DNA from: JALONO01 sp038209965
Lineage (GTDB): Bacteria; Bacteroidota; Bacteroidia; Cytophagales; Thermoflexibacteraceae
DNA: 13,210 nucleotides
Assembly: GCA_038209965.1 (NCBI GenBank)
Contig: JBBQXF010000132.1
Coordinates: forward strand, 1 to 13,210
Reading direction: 5' to 3'
Within the stretch, counting starts at the first letter, position 1, and each line of letters opens with the position of its first letter. Below, in pieces: positions 1-6,342 of this stretch. Below the pieces are notes generated by a model. The model was not told the DNA's origin. It did no database searches and saw nothing but the letters and a program-made list of their open reading frames with translations. The position numbers and the translations under genes are program-made.

Positions 1-908
1 GGTCGCTCTTGGCGGTCAACCACGTGCCCCGCGAGCAATCGGGCATTACTGTTTCCGAAAATGGCAGCATTTTTACCCAGGCTTTGGTGCAGGCGTTGCA
101 CACGGCCCAGCCCGAAAAAAGTTGGCTGGCCACTATGTCCGAACTCAGGTCGTTGGCCATCCGCCGTTCGGGTGGGCGGTTGAACCCCCAAGTAACGGTG
201 GAGGTAATGGCTTCCCAAAACCAGAGCGATTTCATGGCCAATACCAAATCGGCCAAACTGATGGGCGATCCGGCCCCGTCCAAGGTGGTGTACAAAGAAG
301 TGACCCGCCCTGGAGATAAACCAGAAAACACGGATCAGAGCAATGAGACGACCGACCAACCAATGGTTGAACCCAAGAATGAGTCAACGGTCGCGCTGCG
401 GGGCATAGAAGCGGCCAAGGCAGAAAGCACCAAAGCTGTCTTTAAATTTCAAGAACAAATGCAAGCATTGACCAATCCTGATGCCGATCCGGCCGTGCTC
501 ATCGAGGAGATCATGCGGCTGTTTGTCACTGAGGACCGGATGCTGGAAATCACCCGTTTGGGTGGCCGGAAATCCCGCACTGGGGCGCGCTCTTACTTCA
601 GCCGGCTCCTCGGCCAGCGCAAAAAATACCAAATCAGCATCAGCTATTACCAGCCGACTGAAATATTGGAGCTGACCGATCGAGGCAACGGCGTTTTGCA
701 CGGCAATGCCCGCATTTTCCAAGAGTTTCGCAAGACCAGTCCAACCGGCAAACTGATTTATGGTGATCGGGTGATCAAACTGGTCGCGCTGTACGTCCGG
801 CCTTTGGCGGACGGCACTTGGAAAGTGGGGCTGGGCAATATCAGCGTCGAGCCAGGTTCTACTCAGCCATTGCCCACCCAAGAAGTAGGGGCAGCCCCAA
901 TCAATTAA
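1..908 (+). CDS. Caspase-like (peptidase C14) protein, 3' part, with extra C-terminal domain
   Basis: The reading frame is open to the left edge (first complete codon at base 3), so the start and the His/Cys catalytic dyad of a caspase fold would lie outside the window. The first 65 or so residues look like the end of a C14 domain: a hydrophobic strand (SLLAVNH), then GSIFTQALVQAL resembling the family's G-x-F-T-x-A-L helix, then an E-L helix and a QVTVEV segment. A polar low-complexity linker (about residues 95-130) follows. After it comes a mixed alpha/beta domain (about 130-285) that I do not recognise, ending in a strand-rich part with GTWKVGLGNISVEP. The family assignment rests on pattern memory of the last part of the fold and is moderate; the role of the C-terminal domain is unknown. 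A 63-bp gap leads to the next gene on the same strand. Confidence 0.6.
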   Translation, partial: SLLAVNHVPREQSGITVSENGSIFTQALVQALHTAQPEKSWLATMSELRSLAIRRSGGRLNPQVTVEVMASQNQSDFMANTKSAKLMGDPAPSKVVYKEVTRPGDKPENTDQSNETTDQPMVEPKNESTVALRGIEAAKAESTKAVFKFQEQMQALTNPDADPAVLIEEIMRLFVTEDRMLEITRLGGRKSRTGARSYFSRLLGQRKKYQISISYYQPTEILELTDRGNGVLHGNARIFQEFRKTSPTGKLIYGDRVIKLVALYVRPLADGTWKVGLGNISVEPGSTQPLPTQEVGAAPIN

Positions 909-971
909 ACATCAAATTGTATTAAAGCACTTACCAATTAGTAAATTTTCTAACCCTAATCGTTTACCATC

Positions 972-1718
972 ATGTTTAGCAAGAAACAATTTATTGGATT
1001 TATTGGGTGCTGGCTGCTAGTGTGCGCCACGGCCCTTGCGCAGCCCGACGGCGCGCGTTTTGAAGAACACAAAGCTGATAAGTTTGCCACCGTCACCGTG
1101 GCCGTGATCAGTAGCAACCGTCCATATCATGTGGCATGTGTGAAATATTTTGATAAAAATGGCGATATTCTGCTGAATACGAGTGAAGAATTCAAGGTCG
1201 ATATTTCCAAGTCGCCCCGGTTTGCCACTGGGAGCATCCGCAAGACCATCCCGGTTTACAAAGATGCGGAGTACATCGAGGTGAGTGTGAGCAATTGCAG
1301 CAACATGCACGAGAACCAGTTCTTTATCAACGATTTCAACAAGAATAGCAACGAGGCCACTTTTGTGTTCAGTGGCACGGTGGAAGATCTGGTAGTGATC
1401 GAATTTGAAGGAATTGAGGATAGCAAGCCCTGCACTTTTCAGATCAAGGGGATCAACACGAACGTTATCTTTTACGCCGATTACAGCAATGTGAAAAAAG
1501 TGCTGCCCGATGAGGCCAAGAACAAGGACATCGCCATTGATGTGTCCGAAACCAGCCTTTATAAATACAAAATTGAAGGTGTGGAAAAAGATAAGAAGGG
1601 CAAGAAAGTATTGGTCAAAGTGAGCCTCCCCAAAGATGCCGAACAGAGCACCGGCAATAAAAATGTACCTTCCCAGAACGGGACAACTAAGAGCAAAGAG
1701 AAAAAAGCCAAGAAATAG
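972..1718 (+). CDS. Secreted protein of unknown function
   Basis: The 248-residue product begins with a clear Sec signal peptide: MFSKK, a hydrophobic core (FIGFIGCWLLVCATALA) and a likely signal peptidase I cut after ALA at residue 23, leaving QPDGARF. It lacks a lipobox cysteine at the cut, so I call it exported and not a lipoprotein. The mature part is predicted mostly beta (alternating hydrophobic/polar runs) with three or so cysteines that could form disulfides in the periplasm. The last 50 residues are very rich in lysine (KDKKGKKVLVK, KSKEKKAKK) and probably disordered. I do not recognise a domain. It lies 63 bp after the caspase-like gene on the same strand, so the two may be co-transcribed, and it ends 18 bp before a strong terminator. 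Confidence 0.75.
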   Translation: MFSKKQFIGFIGCWLLVCATALAQPDGARFEEHKADKFATVTVAVISSNRPYHVACVKYFDKNGDILLNTSEEFKVDISKSPRFATGSIRKTIPVYKDAEYIEVSVSNCSNMHENQFFINDFNKNSNEATFVFSGTVEDLVVIEFEGIEDSKPCTFQIKGINTNVIFYADYSNVKKVLPDEAKNKDIAIDVSETSLYKYKIEGVEKDKKGKKVLVKVSLPKDAEQSTGNKNVPSQNGTTKSKEKKAKK

Positions 1719-1736
1719 GGCAACCGCCCATCCACC

Positions 1737-1775
1737 AAAAAAAGTATTGGGCCACCACCGGCCCAATACTTTTTT
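1737..1775. terminator. Bidirectional intrinsic terminator
   Basis: A perfect 10-bp stem, GTATTGGGCC (1744-1753) with GGCCCAATAC (1760-1769), encloses the six-base loop ACCACC. Seven A on the left and six T on the right extend it, so each strand reads a GC-bearing hairpin followed by a U-tract. It lies between the ends of two converging genes (1718 and 1814) and can serve both. Confidence 0.93.
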
Positions 1776-1813
1776 GTTTACTGCTCCGCGCCTGAGGGCG
1801 GCGCTGCACCACG

Positions 1814-2569
1814 CTATCGCTTTACAAAGGCTTTGGCCGATTGGCTGATCAGGCCGGCCACCGAGTTGAGCACGATACCCACTCCCTTGGCAATCAAGCT
1901 TTGGGCCTGCTCGGCGGTGGCGGCCACCGTGCCAACGACCAAGCCGGCCGCTGTCACTTTTTCGATGATTTCATCAATAACGGCCTGCACTTCTGGGTGG
2001 TTCGGCCCGTCCAGAAAGCCCATGGTCATGGCCAAATCGCGCGGGCCAATCACAAACCCATCCACATCGGGCACTTGCAGCATGGCATCAAGGTGTTTGA
2101 GGGCGGCAATGTCCTCAATTTGGGGCAAGACCAGCGTGTTTTCATTGGCCATTCTGACATAGTTGGCTTGTGTCATTTTGCCCAGCATATAGTCCGCCGC
2201 GCGGACGGGCCCGAGGCCGCGCACCCCCCGGGGTGGATACTTGATGGCCTCCACCAATTGCTCCACCTCCATGGCCGAGGTCAGGCCGGGCATCATGATG
2301 CCCATTATCCCCGTATCCAAAAATTGCAGGATGAGTTTGGGGTCGTTGCTGCGCACCCGCGCCAGCGGCACAATACCCGCGCACTCGCAGGCCCGCACGA
2401 TGTCGGCCACTTGGTAAGTGGTCACGGGTGAATGTTCGCCGTCGATCATGTAGAAATCAAGGCCCGAAAAACCACAAATCTCGGCCACCGTTGGGTCGGT
2501 CAGGTTGGAAATGACCCCCAGGATCGGCTGTTTGGTGGTTATTTTTGTTTGGAGTGGATTGGCTTTCAT
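1814..2569 (-). CDS. HpcH/HpaI-family aldolase
   Basis: This 251-residue protein is a full-length member of the HpcH/HpaI aldolase/citrate lyase family, class II pyruvate aldolases that cleave or form 2-oxo-4-hydroxy acids using a divalent metal. Visible family features are MIDGEHSP (E45, H46, catalytic His region), VRSND with R73 in the place of the pyruvate-binding arginine, LDTG followed by MMPGL, the YPPRGVRG loop (111-118), LPQIED with E152 and IGPRDLA with D178, the expected metal ligands. The spacing of R73, E152 and D178 matches HpaI with a constant offset of three. The substrate cannot be read from sequence: 2-keto-3-deoxy sugar acids (RhmA-like) or 4-hydroxy-2-oxo-heptanedioate (HpaI-like) are the known choices. 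It is the last gene of a minus-strand unit, 42 bp after the exonuclease gene, and runs into the bidirectional terminator. Confidence 0.9.
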   Translation of the reverse strand: MKANPLQTKITTKQPILGVISNLTDPTVAEICGFSGLDFYMIDGEHSPVTTYQVADIVRACECAGIVPLARVRSNDPKLILQFLDTGIMGIMMPGLTSAMEVEQLVEAIKYPPRGVRGLGPVRAADYMLGKMTQANYVRMANENTLVLPQIEDIAALKHLDAMLQVPDVDGFVIGPRDLAMTMGFLDGPNHPEVQAVIDEIIEKVTAAGLVVGTVAATAEQAQSLIAKGVGIVLNSVAGLISQSAKAFVKR

Positions 2570-2611
2570 TAGAACAAAATTTAGGGGTCAGGGCTAAGGT
2601 GGATAAAAATA

Positions 2612-3127
2612 TCAGCGGGTTTTGAGGCCGAGCAGTTCTTTGATTTGCAGGAAGGTTTCGGCATTGCCCAAGGCATCGTCAAGCGCATTGTGGGTGTGTT
2701 TGGTTTTGCGCAAGTGTTTAAAATTTTGGCTGGTGTCTTTTACCAATCCCTTGTAGAGGCTGCCCAAGTTGGTGGAACTGTGCCCGAACGGGTTGCGGCC
2801 CAAGAAATGGTGAAAATACCAGCAGATGAACATCCAATCAAACCCGTTGTTGTCCGAAATGAACATGGGGCGGCCTTCACTGTTGGTCTTGATCCACGCC
2901 TCAAAATCGGTCATTACCTGCTCGGGGCTGGCAAAAGCCAAGGTTTCTTCCCGGGCAAAACCAGAAACGGCCAAGGCTTCGGGCATATATTGCGCTGCCA
3001 CTGGGCACAAAGTGGCATAAAACGTTTTGGTCAGGCTGGCCTCCACTATCACAGCCCCAAAAGAAATCATGGAATAATCACCCGGCACGGGGCCGTCGGC
3101 CTCCACATCTACCATAATGTAAGACAT
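2612..3127 (-). CDS. DEDDh-family 3'-5' exonuclease (DnaQ-like)
   Basis: The 171-residue product has the three exonuclease motifs of the RNase H-like DEDD fold: Exo I VDVEADG with D7 and E9, Exo II SDNNGFDW with D97, and Exo III HNALDDA with H146 and D151, the His-to-Asp spacing of the DEDDh subgroup (DnaQ/RNase T-like). It is a single-domain enzyme without a polymerase or BRCT part, so a stand-alone nuclease acting on RNA or DNA 3' ends is likely; the substrate is not evident. The start MSYIMVDVEADG places the first motif close to the N-terminus, as is usual; an alternative ATG lies four codons later. It lies between a LeuD-like gene (48 bp upstream) and an aldolase gene (42 bp downstream), an unexpected partner for metabolic enzymes. 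Confidence 0.88.
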   Translation of the reverse strand: MSYIMVDVEADGPVPGDYSMISFGAVIVEASLTKTFYATLCPVAAQYMPEALAVSGFAREETLAFASPEQVMTDFEAWIKTNSEGRPMFISDNNGFDWMFICWYFHHFLGRNPFGHSSTNLGSLYKGLVKDTSQNFKHLRKTKHTHNALDDALGNAETFLQIKELLGLKTR

Positions 3128-3175
3128 AAAGCAATCGGTTCAAGTGGTTAAGTTAACCAAATGGCAATAAATTGA

Positions 3176-3718
3176 TTAACGCAGCAAATGTGCTGTACCA
3201 TCCTCAATTTTTTGTTTGACAAACGCGATCAGCCCACCGGCTTCGGCCACTTCCAGTACAAACGGGGCCAAGGGGGCGGTGGCCCTTTCTTCACCGGTGC
3301 GGAGGTTCTTGACCACACTCGTCTCCAAGTTGTATTCCAGTTCATCGCCGGTTTGACAGAGCTGGATGATGTCTTTGCTCGTGACAAAGGGCAGCCCATA
3401 GTTAGTGGCATTGCGAAATTGCAAGCGCGAAAAGGAGTCGGCGAACACGGCTTTTATCCCGGCGCCCATCATGCCCGTTACCACGTGCTCGATGCTCTTG
3501 CCGCCGCCCGCGAAGTTATGGCCGGCCACTATAAAAGTGTAGCCTTCGTTCTTAAAGCCATTTTCCTTGTCAAAGGCCGCATCCACGCCCGACATGATGA
3601 ACTTGCTGTTCAATTCTTTGTCCACTGCATCGGTCCAAAATTTTTGCACCACGATGTCATAGGCCATCACGTAGCCACTCGCTACCCAACATTTGCCCCG
3701 GATGATTTTGTCTGCCAT
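3176..3718 (-). CDS. LeuD-like aconitase swivel-domain protein, diverged
   Basis: The 180-residue product matches the small subunit of 3-isopropylmalate dehydratase and its relatives (LeuD/DmdB group). The core reads VAGHNFAGGGKSIEHV at residues 64-79, where classical LeuD has a G-x-NFG-x-GSSREHA loop, followed by AGIKAVFADSFSRLQFRNATNYGLP (split here as AGIKAVFADSF and RNATNYGLP), which is well conserved. Two key parts differ: the arginine of SSREHA that contacts substrate is replaced (KSIEHV), and the N-terminal D-x-I-D-T-D motif is not visible (SGYVMAYDIV instead). The small subunit needs an Fe-S large subunit (LeuC-like), and none is encoded here. It therefore probably acts on a substrate other than isopropylmalate, with a partner encoded elsewhere. 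It belongs to the minus-strand unit with 44- and 48-bp gaps. Confidence 0.8.
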   Translation of the reverse strand: MADKIIRGKCWVASGYVMAYDIVVQKFWTDAVDKELNSKFIMSGVDAAFDKENGFKNEGYTFIVAGHNFAGGGKSIEHVVTGMMGAGIKAVFADSFSRLQFRNATNYGLPFVTSKDIIQLCQTGDELEYNLETSVVKNLRTGEERATAPLAPFVLEVAEAGGLIAFVKQKIEDGTAHLLR

Positions 3719-3762
3719 TTTTTTATAAACAATGATAAAGTGAGATAATTGGGATGGGTAAA

Positions 3763-4374
3763 CTATCGTATTTCACAAGTAAAGAAGGAACTGCCCTCGA
3801 TCAATCCCTCGAGTTGGTCGCCCACTTTGACCGCACCGACCCCGGCAGGGGTGCCAGTATAAACAATATCGCCTTTTTTCAAAGTAAAGAATTTGGAAAT
3901 GTAAGCGATAATGGTGTCAAAATCAAACAACATCAACCCAGTGTTGCCCATTTGCTGGGTTTCGCCATTGATCAAGAGGCTAAAATTGAGGTTTTTTAAA
4001 TCTGGATAATTGGTTTTGGGCACAAAGGGCGACACCACCGCCGAACCATTGAATGCCTTGGCAATTTCCCACGGCAGCCCTTTGGCTTTGAGCGTGGCTT
4101 GCAGGTCCCGGGCGGTGAAATCGATGCCCAAGCCAATCTCACCGTAATATTTATGGGCAAATTTAGGCTGAATATTTTTGCCTTCTTGGTTGATTTTGAG
4201 CAAAATTTCCACTTCATGGTGAATATCGGCCGAGAAGTCAGGGTGGTAGAAGGGCGCATTATCCCTCAATAGGGCCGTTTCGGGTTTCAAGAAGACGACC
4301 GGCTCCTCATTTCGCTCATTTTTCAGTTCTTCAATGTGGGCGGCGTAGTTGCGCCCGATGCAGAGAAATTTCAT
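3763..4374 (-). CDS. Fumarylacetoacetate hydrolase (FAH) family protein
   Basis: The 203-residue product is a short, single-domain FAH-family enzyme of the YcgM/FAHD1 type, known for acylpyruvate hydrolase or oxaloacetate decarboxylase activity. It starts with MKFLCIGRNYAAH, has VVFLKPETAL, the metal-binding pair E54 and E56 in HHEVEI, D85 in GIDFTARD, K107 in the AKAFNG stretch, and the closing GTPAGVG turn (174-180). All expected metal ligands are present, so an active Mg/Mn-dependent enzyme is likely. Its exact substrate is not shown by the sequence. It is the second gene of the minus-strand unit, 86 bp after the aminotransferase gene. FAH and HpaI-type enzymes occur together in known pathways that break 2-oxo diacids down to pyruvate, which fits but does not prove a shared route. 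Confidence 0.9.
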   Translation of the reverse strand: MKFLCIGRNYAAHIEELKNERNEEPVVFLKPETALLRDNAPFYHPDFSADIHHEVEILLKINQEGKNIQPKFAHKYYGEIGLGIDFTARDLQATLKAKGLPWEIAKAFNGSAVVSPFVPKTNYPDLKNLNFSLLINGETQQMGNTGLMLFDFDTIIAYISKFFTLKKGDIVYTGTPAGVGAVKVGDQLEGLIEGSSFFTCEIR

Positions 4375-4460
4375 TTTCCGGGAGAGTTGGACAGTTTTGG
4401 GTCAAGCACCGCTTTTGGCCAAGGGCCCCAAGTGGCGATTGAACAAAAGTACCGTTCATT

Positions 4461-5516
4461 TTACTCACTCCCAAATTTGTCCAACAACTCTTTCAGCGCG
4501 TCGATTGGTGGTTGTTCAATGGCCGGAAAATTGGCGAGGCGGAAAGTTTGGGTTTTCCACTGGCCGTAGCCATTGCCGAGGAGGAAACCGGCAGCTTGGG
4601 CCGTGGCCTTGGTCCGGGCAATCCACCCGGGCGAGCCTTGCACCGCGACCACCGTTTCGGAGCGGCGGTCCGGGGTTTTTACCAACAGATCAAAGTTGCG
4701 GTTGGCCAAAAAAGTGTACCAATCGGCCGCCCGCTCACGGGTTTGAGCGGCCACCTGCGCAATGGCCTGCCGCTGCGCCAGCACCCGCATGAGCAAGTAA
4801 ATGGCCATTACATTCGGCGTATGGGTGGTTTGGCCGGTCAAAGCATGCTGGTGGATCGATACCAAGCTGTTATAATGACGGCGTTCATTGATGGCCAAAG
4901 CCGCTTGCACTCCCCGGGGCGAAGTCACCAAAATGGCTAAACCTGCGGGCAGACCAAAACATTTTTGTACCGAAGCAAAGGCCAGGTCGATGAGTTCCCA
5001 GGGCAGTTCTACCCCGCCCATGGAAGAAGTGGCATCGAGGGCGACCAAGGCTTGGGGCCAAGCTGCCCGGACTGCTTGCAGATCGGATGGGGTGAGCCGG
5101 GTTCCGTTGGCGGTCTCATTGTGCGTCAGGCACAGCAGGGTAGGGGAGTCGTCCGCGCCAATGGGCAGATTGCTTTCCAGATCAAAGGGCCAGTAAGCGG
5201 CAGTTCCGGTAATCTGTTGGGTATGATCAGCCCATTTGTGACCAAACGCACCGTTGTAGAAATGGGTGCTGCCGAGCGATCCAGCGAACGATTGGGCAAT
5301 GATTTCCCAACATTCGGTGGCCGATGAGATGAAATATACGCTATAGTCGCTGGGAACAGCTAGTTTTTCCTTCAGCAAAGCCACCGTTTGTTGGGCCAGA
5401 TCAATAAAGGCTGGGCTGCGGTGGTTGACGCTCAAAATGCCACTGTCATACGCTTCGCTAAGATAGTCGCGCACTTGGGGGTATAGTTGCGAGGGGCCGG
5501 GGTAGAAGGAATACAT
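4461..5516 (-). CDS. Class V aminotransferase (SerC/alanine-glyoxylate type)
   Basis: The 351-residue product is a PLP-dependent fold-type I class V aminotransferase. MYSFYPGPSQ at the start corresponds to the N-terminal F-x-x-GP of SerC and AGT enzymes, which fixes the start at 5516; the frame is open to 5603, but that 29-residue extension (Cys/Arg-rich) has no family counterpart. Other marks are SVNHRSPAF (H32, R33), SSATECWE in the phosphate-binding position, D161 in ALDATSSMGG (pairs with the PLP ring nitrogen) and K185 in SVQKCFGLPAGLA (Schiff base). THTPNV (231-236) is the usual cofactor/substrate loop. Phosphoserine, serine-pyruvate or alanine-glyoxylate transamination are all possible. 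It is the first gene of a five-gene minus-strand unit; two dyad symmetries lie in the AT-rich DNA upstream. Confidence 0.88.
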   Translation of the reverse strand: MYSFYPGPSQLYPQVRDYLSEAYDSGILSVNHRSPAFIDLAQQTVALLKEKLAVPSDYSVYFISSATECWEIIAQSFAGSLGSTHFYNGAFGHKWADHTQQITGTAAYWPFDLESNLPIGADDSPTLLCLTHNETANGTRLTPSDLQAVRAAWPQALVALDATSSMGGVELPWELIDLAFASVQKCFGLPAGLAILVTSPRGVQAALAINERRHYNSLVSIHQHALTGQTTHTPNVMAIYLLMRVLAQRQAIAQVAAQTRERAADWYTFLANRNFDLLVKTPDRRSETVVAVQGSPGWIARTKATAQAAGFLLGNGYGQWKTQTFRLANFPAIEQPPIDALKELLDKFGSE

Positions 5517-5669
5517 GGTTCGGGAAATAGGGTTGATTTTGATTAGAACTGGTAGGCGGCAAGCTGGGCCAAAGTATCTACCACATTTACACAGGACTTT
5601 CAATAACTTCGGGCAGCCCCTCTTTTGTCAATACTAGGATTTACGCAGACAGAGAAAATAAATTTGTTT

Positions 5670-5690
5670 GTAAAACAGAAATTGTTTTAC
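5670..5690. repeat. Inverted repeat, possible operator
   Basis: GTAAAACA (5670-5677) and TGTTTTAC (5683-5690) form a perfect 8-bp dyad around GAAAT. No U-tract follows on either strand, so it does not look like a terminator. It lies about 155 bp upstream of the aminotransferase start; an operator role is only a guess. Confidence 0.4.
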
Positions 5691-5739
5691 CTTGTGCAAG
5701 ATGAATACAAAAAACTGATATAGGCAAATAAATTACGAA

Positions 5740-5756
5740 AAATATTCCGAATATTT
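5740..5756. repeat. 17-bp AT-rich palindrome, possible operator
   Basis: AAATATTC and GAATATTT meet around a single C. The near-contiguous symmetry suits a dimeric DNA-binding protein better than an RNA hairpin. It is between the broken J-domain gene and the aminotransferase operon. AT-rich DNA yields such palindromes by chance fairly often. Confidence 0.35.
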
Positions 5757-6173
5757 ATTAATAAGCCCGTACAACTATACTAATACGCATACGGCAATCC
5801 GTTTGCAACTTTTTTACCTAACTTCATGATTTTGTCACTGTTATGAATCTTTTTTCTTTCTACTGTGAGACTTTGAAGGCTTAATTTCAAATTGTAGTTC
5901 TTCAAGTTGCTGTTGTAATTTTTTCTTTGTCTTGGTGAAGTACTCGCCCCAGTCCACAATGCCAATAATTGTTTGGAATGTTTCACTTTGCTTGATTGTG
6001 ATAATGGCATTTTTAAGTATTTTGACCTTCACGCGCAATCTCTTTACGGTTGCCCTTAGTTTATCTTTGTCGGTGAGTTTATCGCCTTTGCTTGTTAGAA
6101 CTGTTACCTTTTTCAAGATTGGCCAATATTTCAGAAACTTTCTCGAGGTCATTTGTTGCATTGGCTTCATTTA

Positions 6174-6181
6174 ATTCTTTG
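6174..6181. repeat. Target site duplication, left copy
   Basis: ATTCTTTG here is identical to 6335-6342. The two copies flank the inserted element directly, as an 8-bp duplication made by transposition. Confidence 0.85.
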
Positions 6182-6334
6182 GGTTGTCTGATAATTCTTG
6201 TGGAGCAGATTGCTTCTGTCGCGTTTACAAAAATAGAATCTAACTTATTATGCTCACTATAAAGTATTTATGAAATTCGCTGTCTACCAGAATCACCTTG
6301 AATAGTCATCTTCCACTAAATCTGTCAGAGAACC
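6182..6334. mobile_element. MITE-like non-autonomous element, 153 bp
   Basis: The element begins GGTTGTCTGATAATTC and its other end, read on the opposite strand, begins GGTTCTCTGACAGATT. Over the outer 23 bases the two ends agree at 17, including GGTT, TCTGA and GTGGA, so they are imperfect terminal inverted repeats. A perfect 8-bp direct repeat (ATTCTTTG) flanks it. Removing the element plus one repeat copy fuses EEIFKE to LNEANATND in a single open frame of the J-domain gene, which shows the insertion is real and exact. No transposase is encoded. An 8-bp duplication with ends starting GG occurs in several IS families (for example IS1595, IS256 and ISL3); I cannot decide which one mobilised it. 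Confidence 0.87.
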
Positions 6335-6342
6335 ATTCTTTG
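6335..6342. repeat. Target site duplication, right copy
   Basis: Second copy of ATTCTTTG, adjoining the GGTTCTC end of the inserted element; on the minus strand it encodes part of FKE(L) of the interrupted J-domain protein. Confidence 0.85.

Larger units (their letters stand above)
5517..5840. other. AT-rich gap with two dyads, no gene seen
   Basis: I find no convincing coding frame in these 324 bases. GC drops sharply at about 5630. The stretch holds the 5' flank of the aminotransferase operon and two inverted repeats (listed separately). A promoter for the operon is expected here, but I cannot point to a clear -7/-33 pair on the minus strand. Confidence 0.6.

Noticed and set aside
1017..1766. 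Long minus-strand open frame opposite the secreted protein gene
   Set aside because: It is the mirror of a gene with a clear signal peptide, has no recognisable motif, and runs through the terminator hairpin.
3146..3158. Palindrome GGTTAA-G-TTAACC between the LeuD-like and exonuclease genes
   Set aside because: It is short, lies inside a 48-bp operon gap, and has no supporting promoter or terminator features.
5517..5603. 29-residue N-terminal extension of the aminotransferase
   Set aside because: Class V enzymes of this group begin at the F-x-x-GP segment; the extension is Cys/Arg-rich and unlike the family.
5841..6170. Separate 109-residue gene starting MKPMQQM
   Set aside because: Its first 23 residues are an out-of-frame reading of the J-domain gene; only the later part is genuine coding sequence of that gene.
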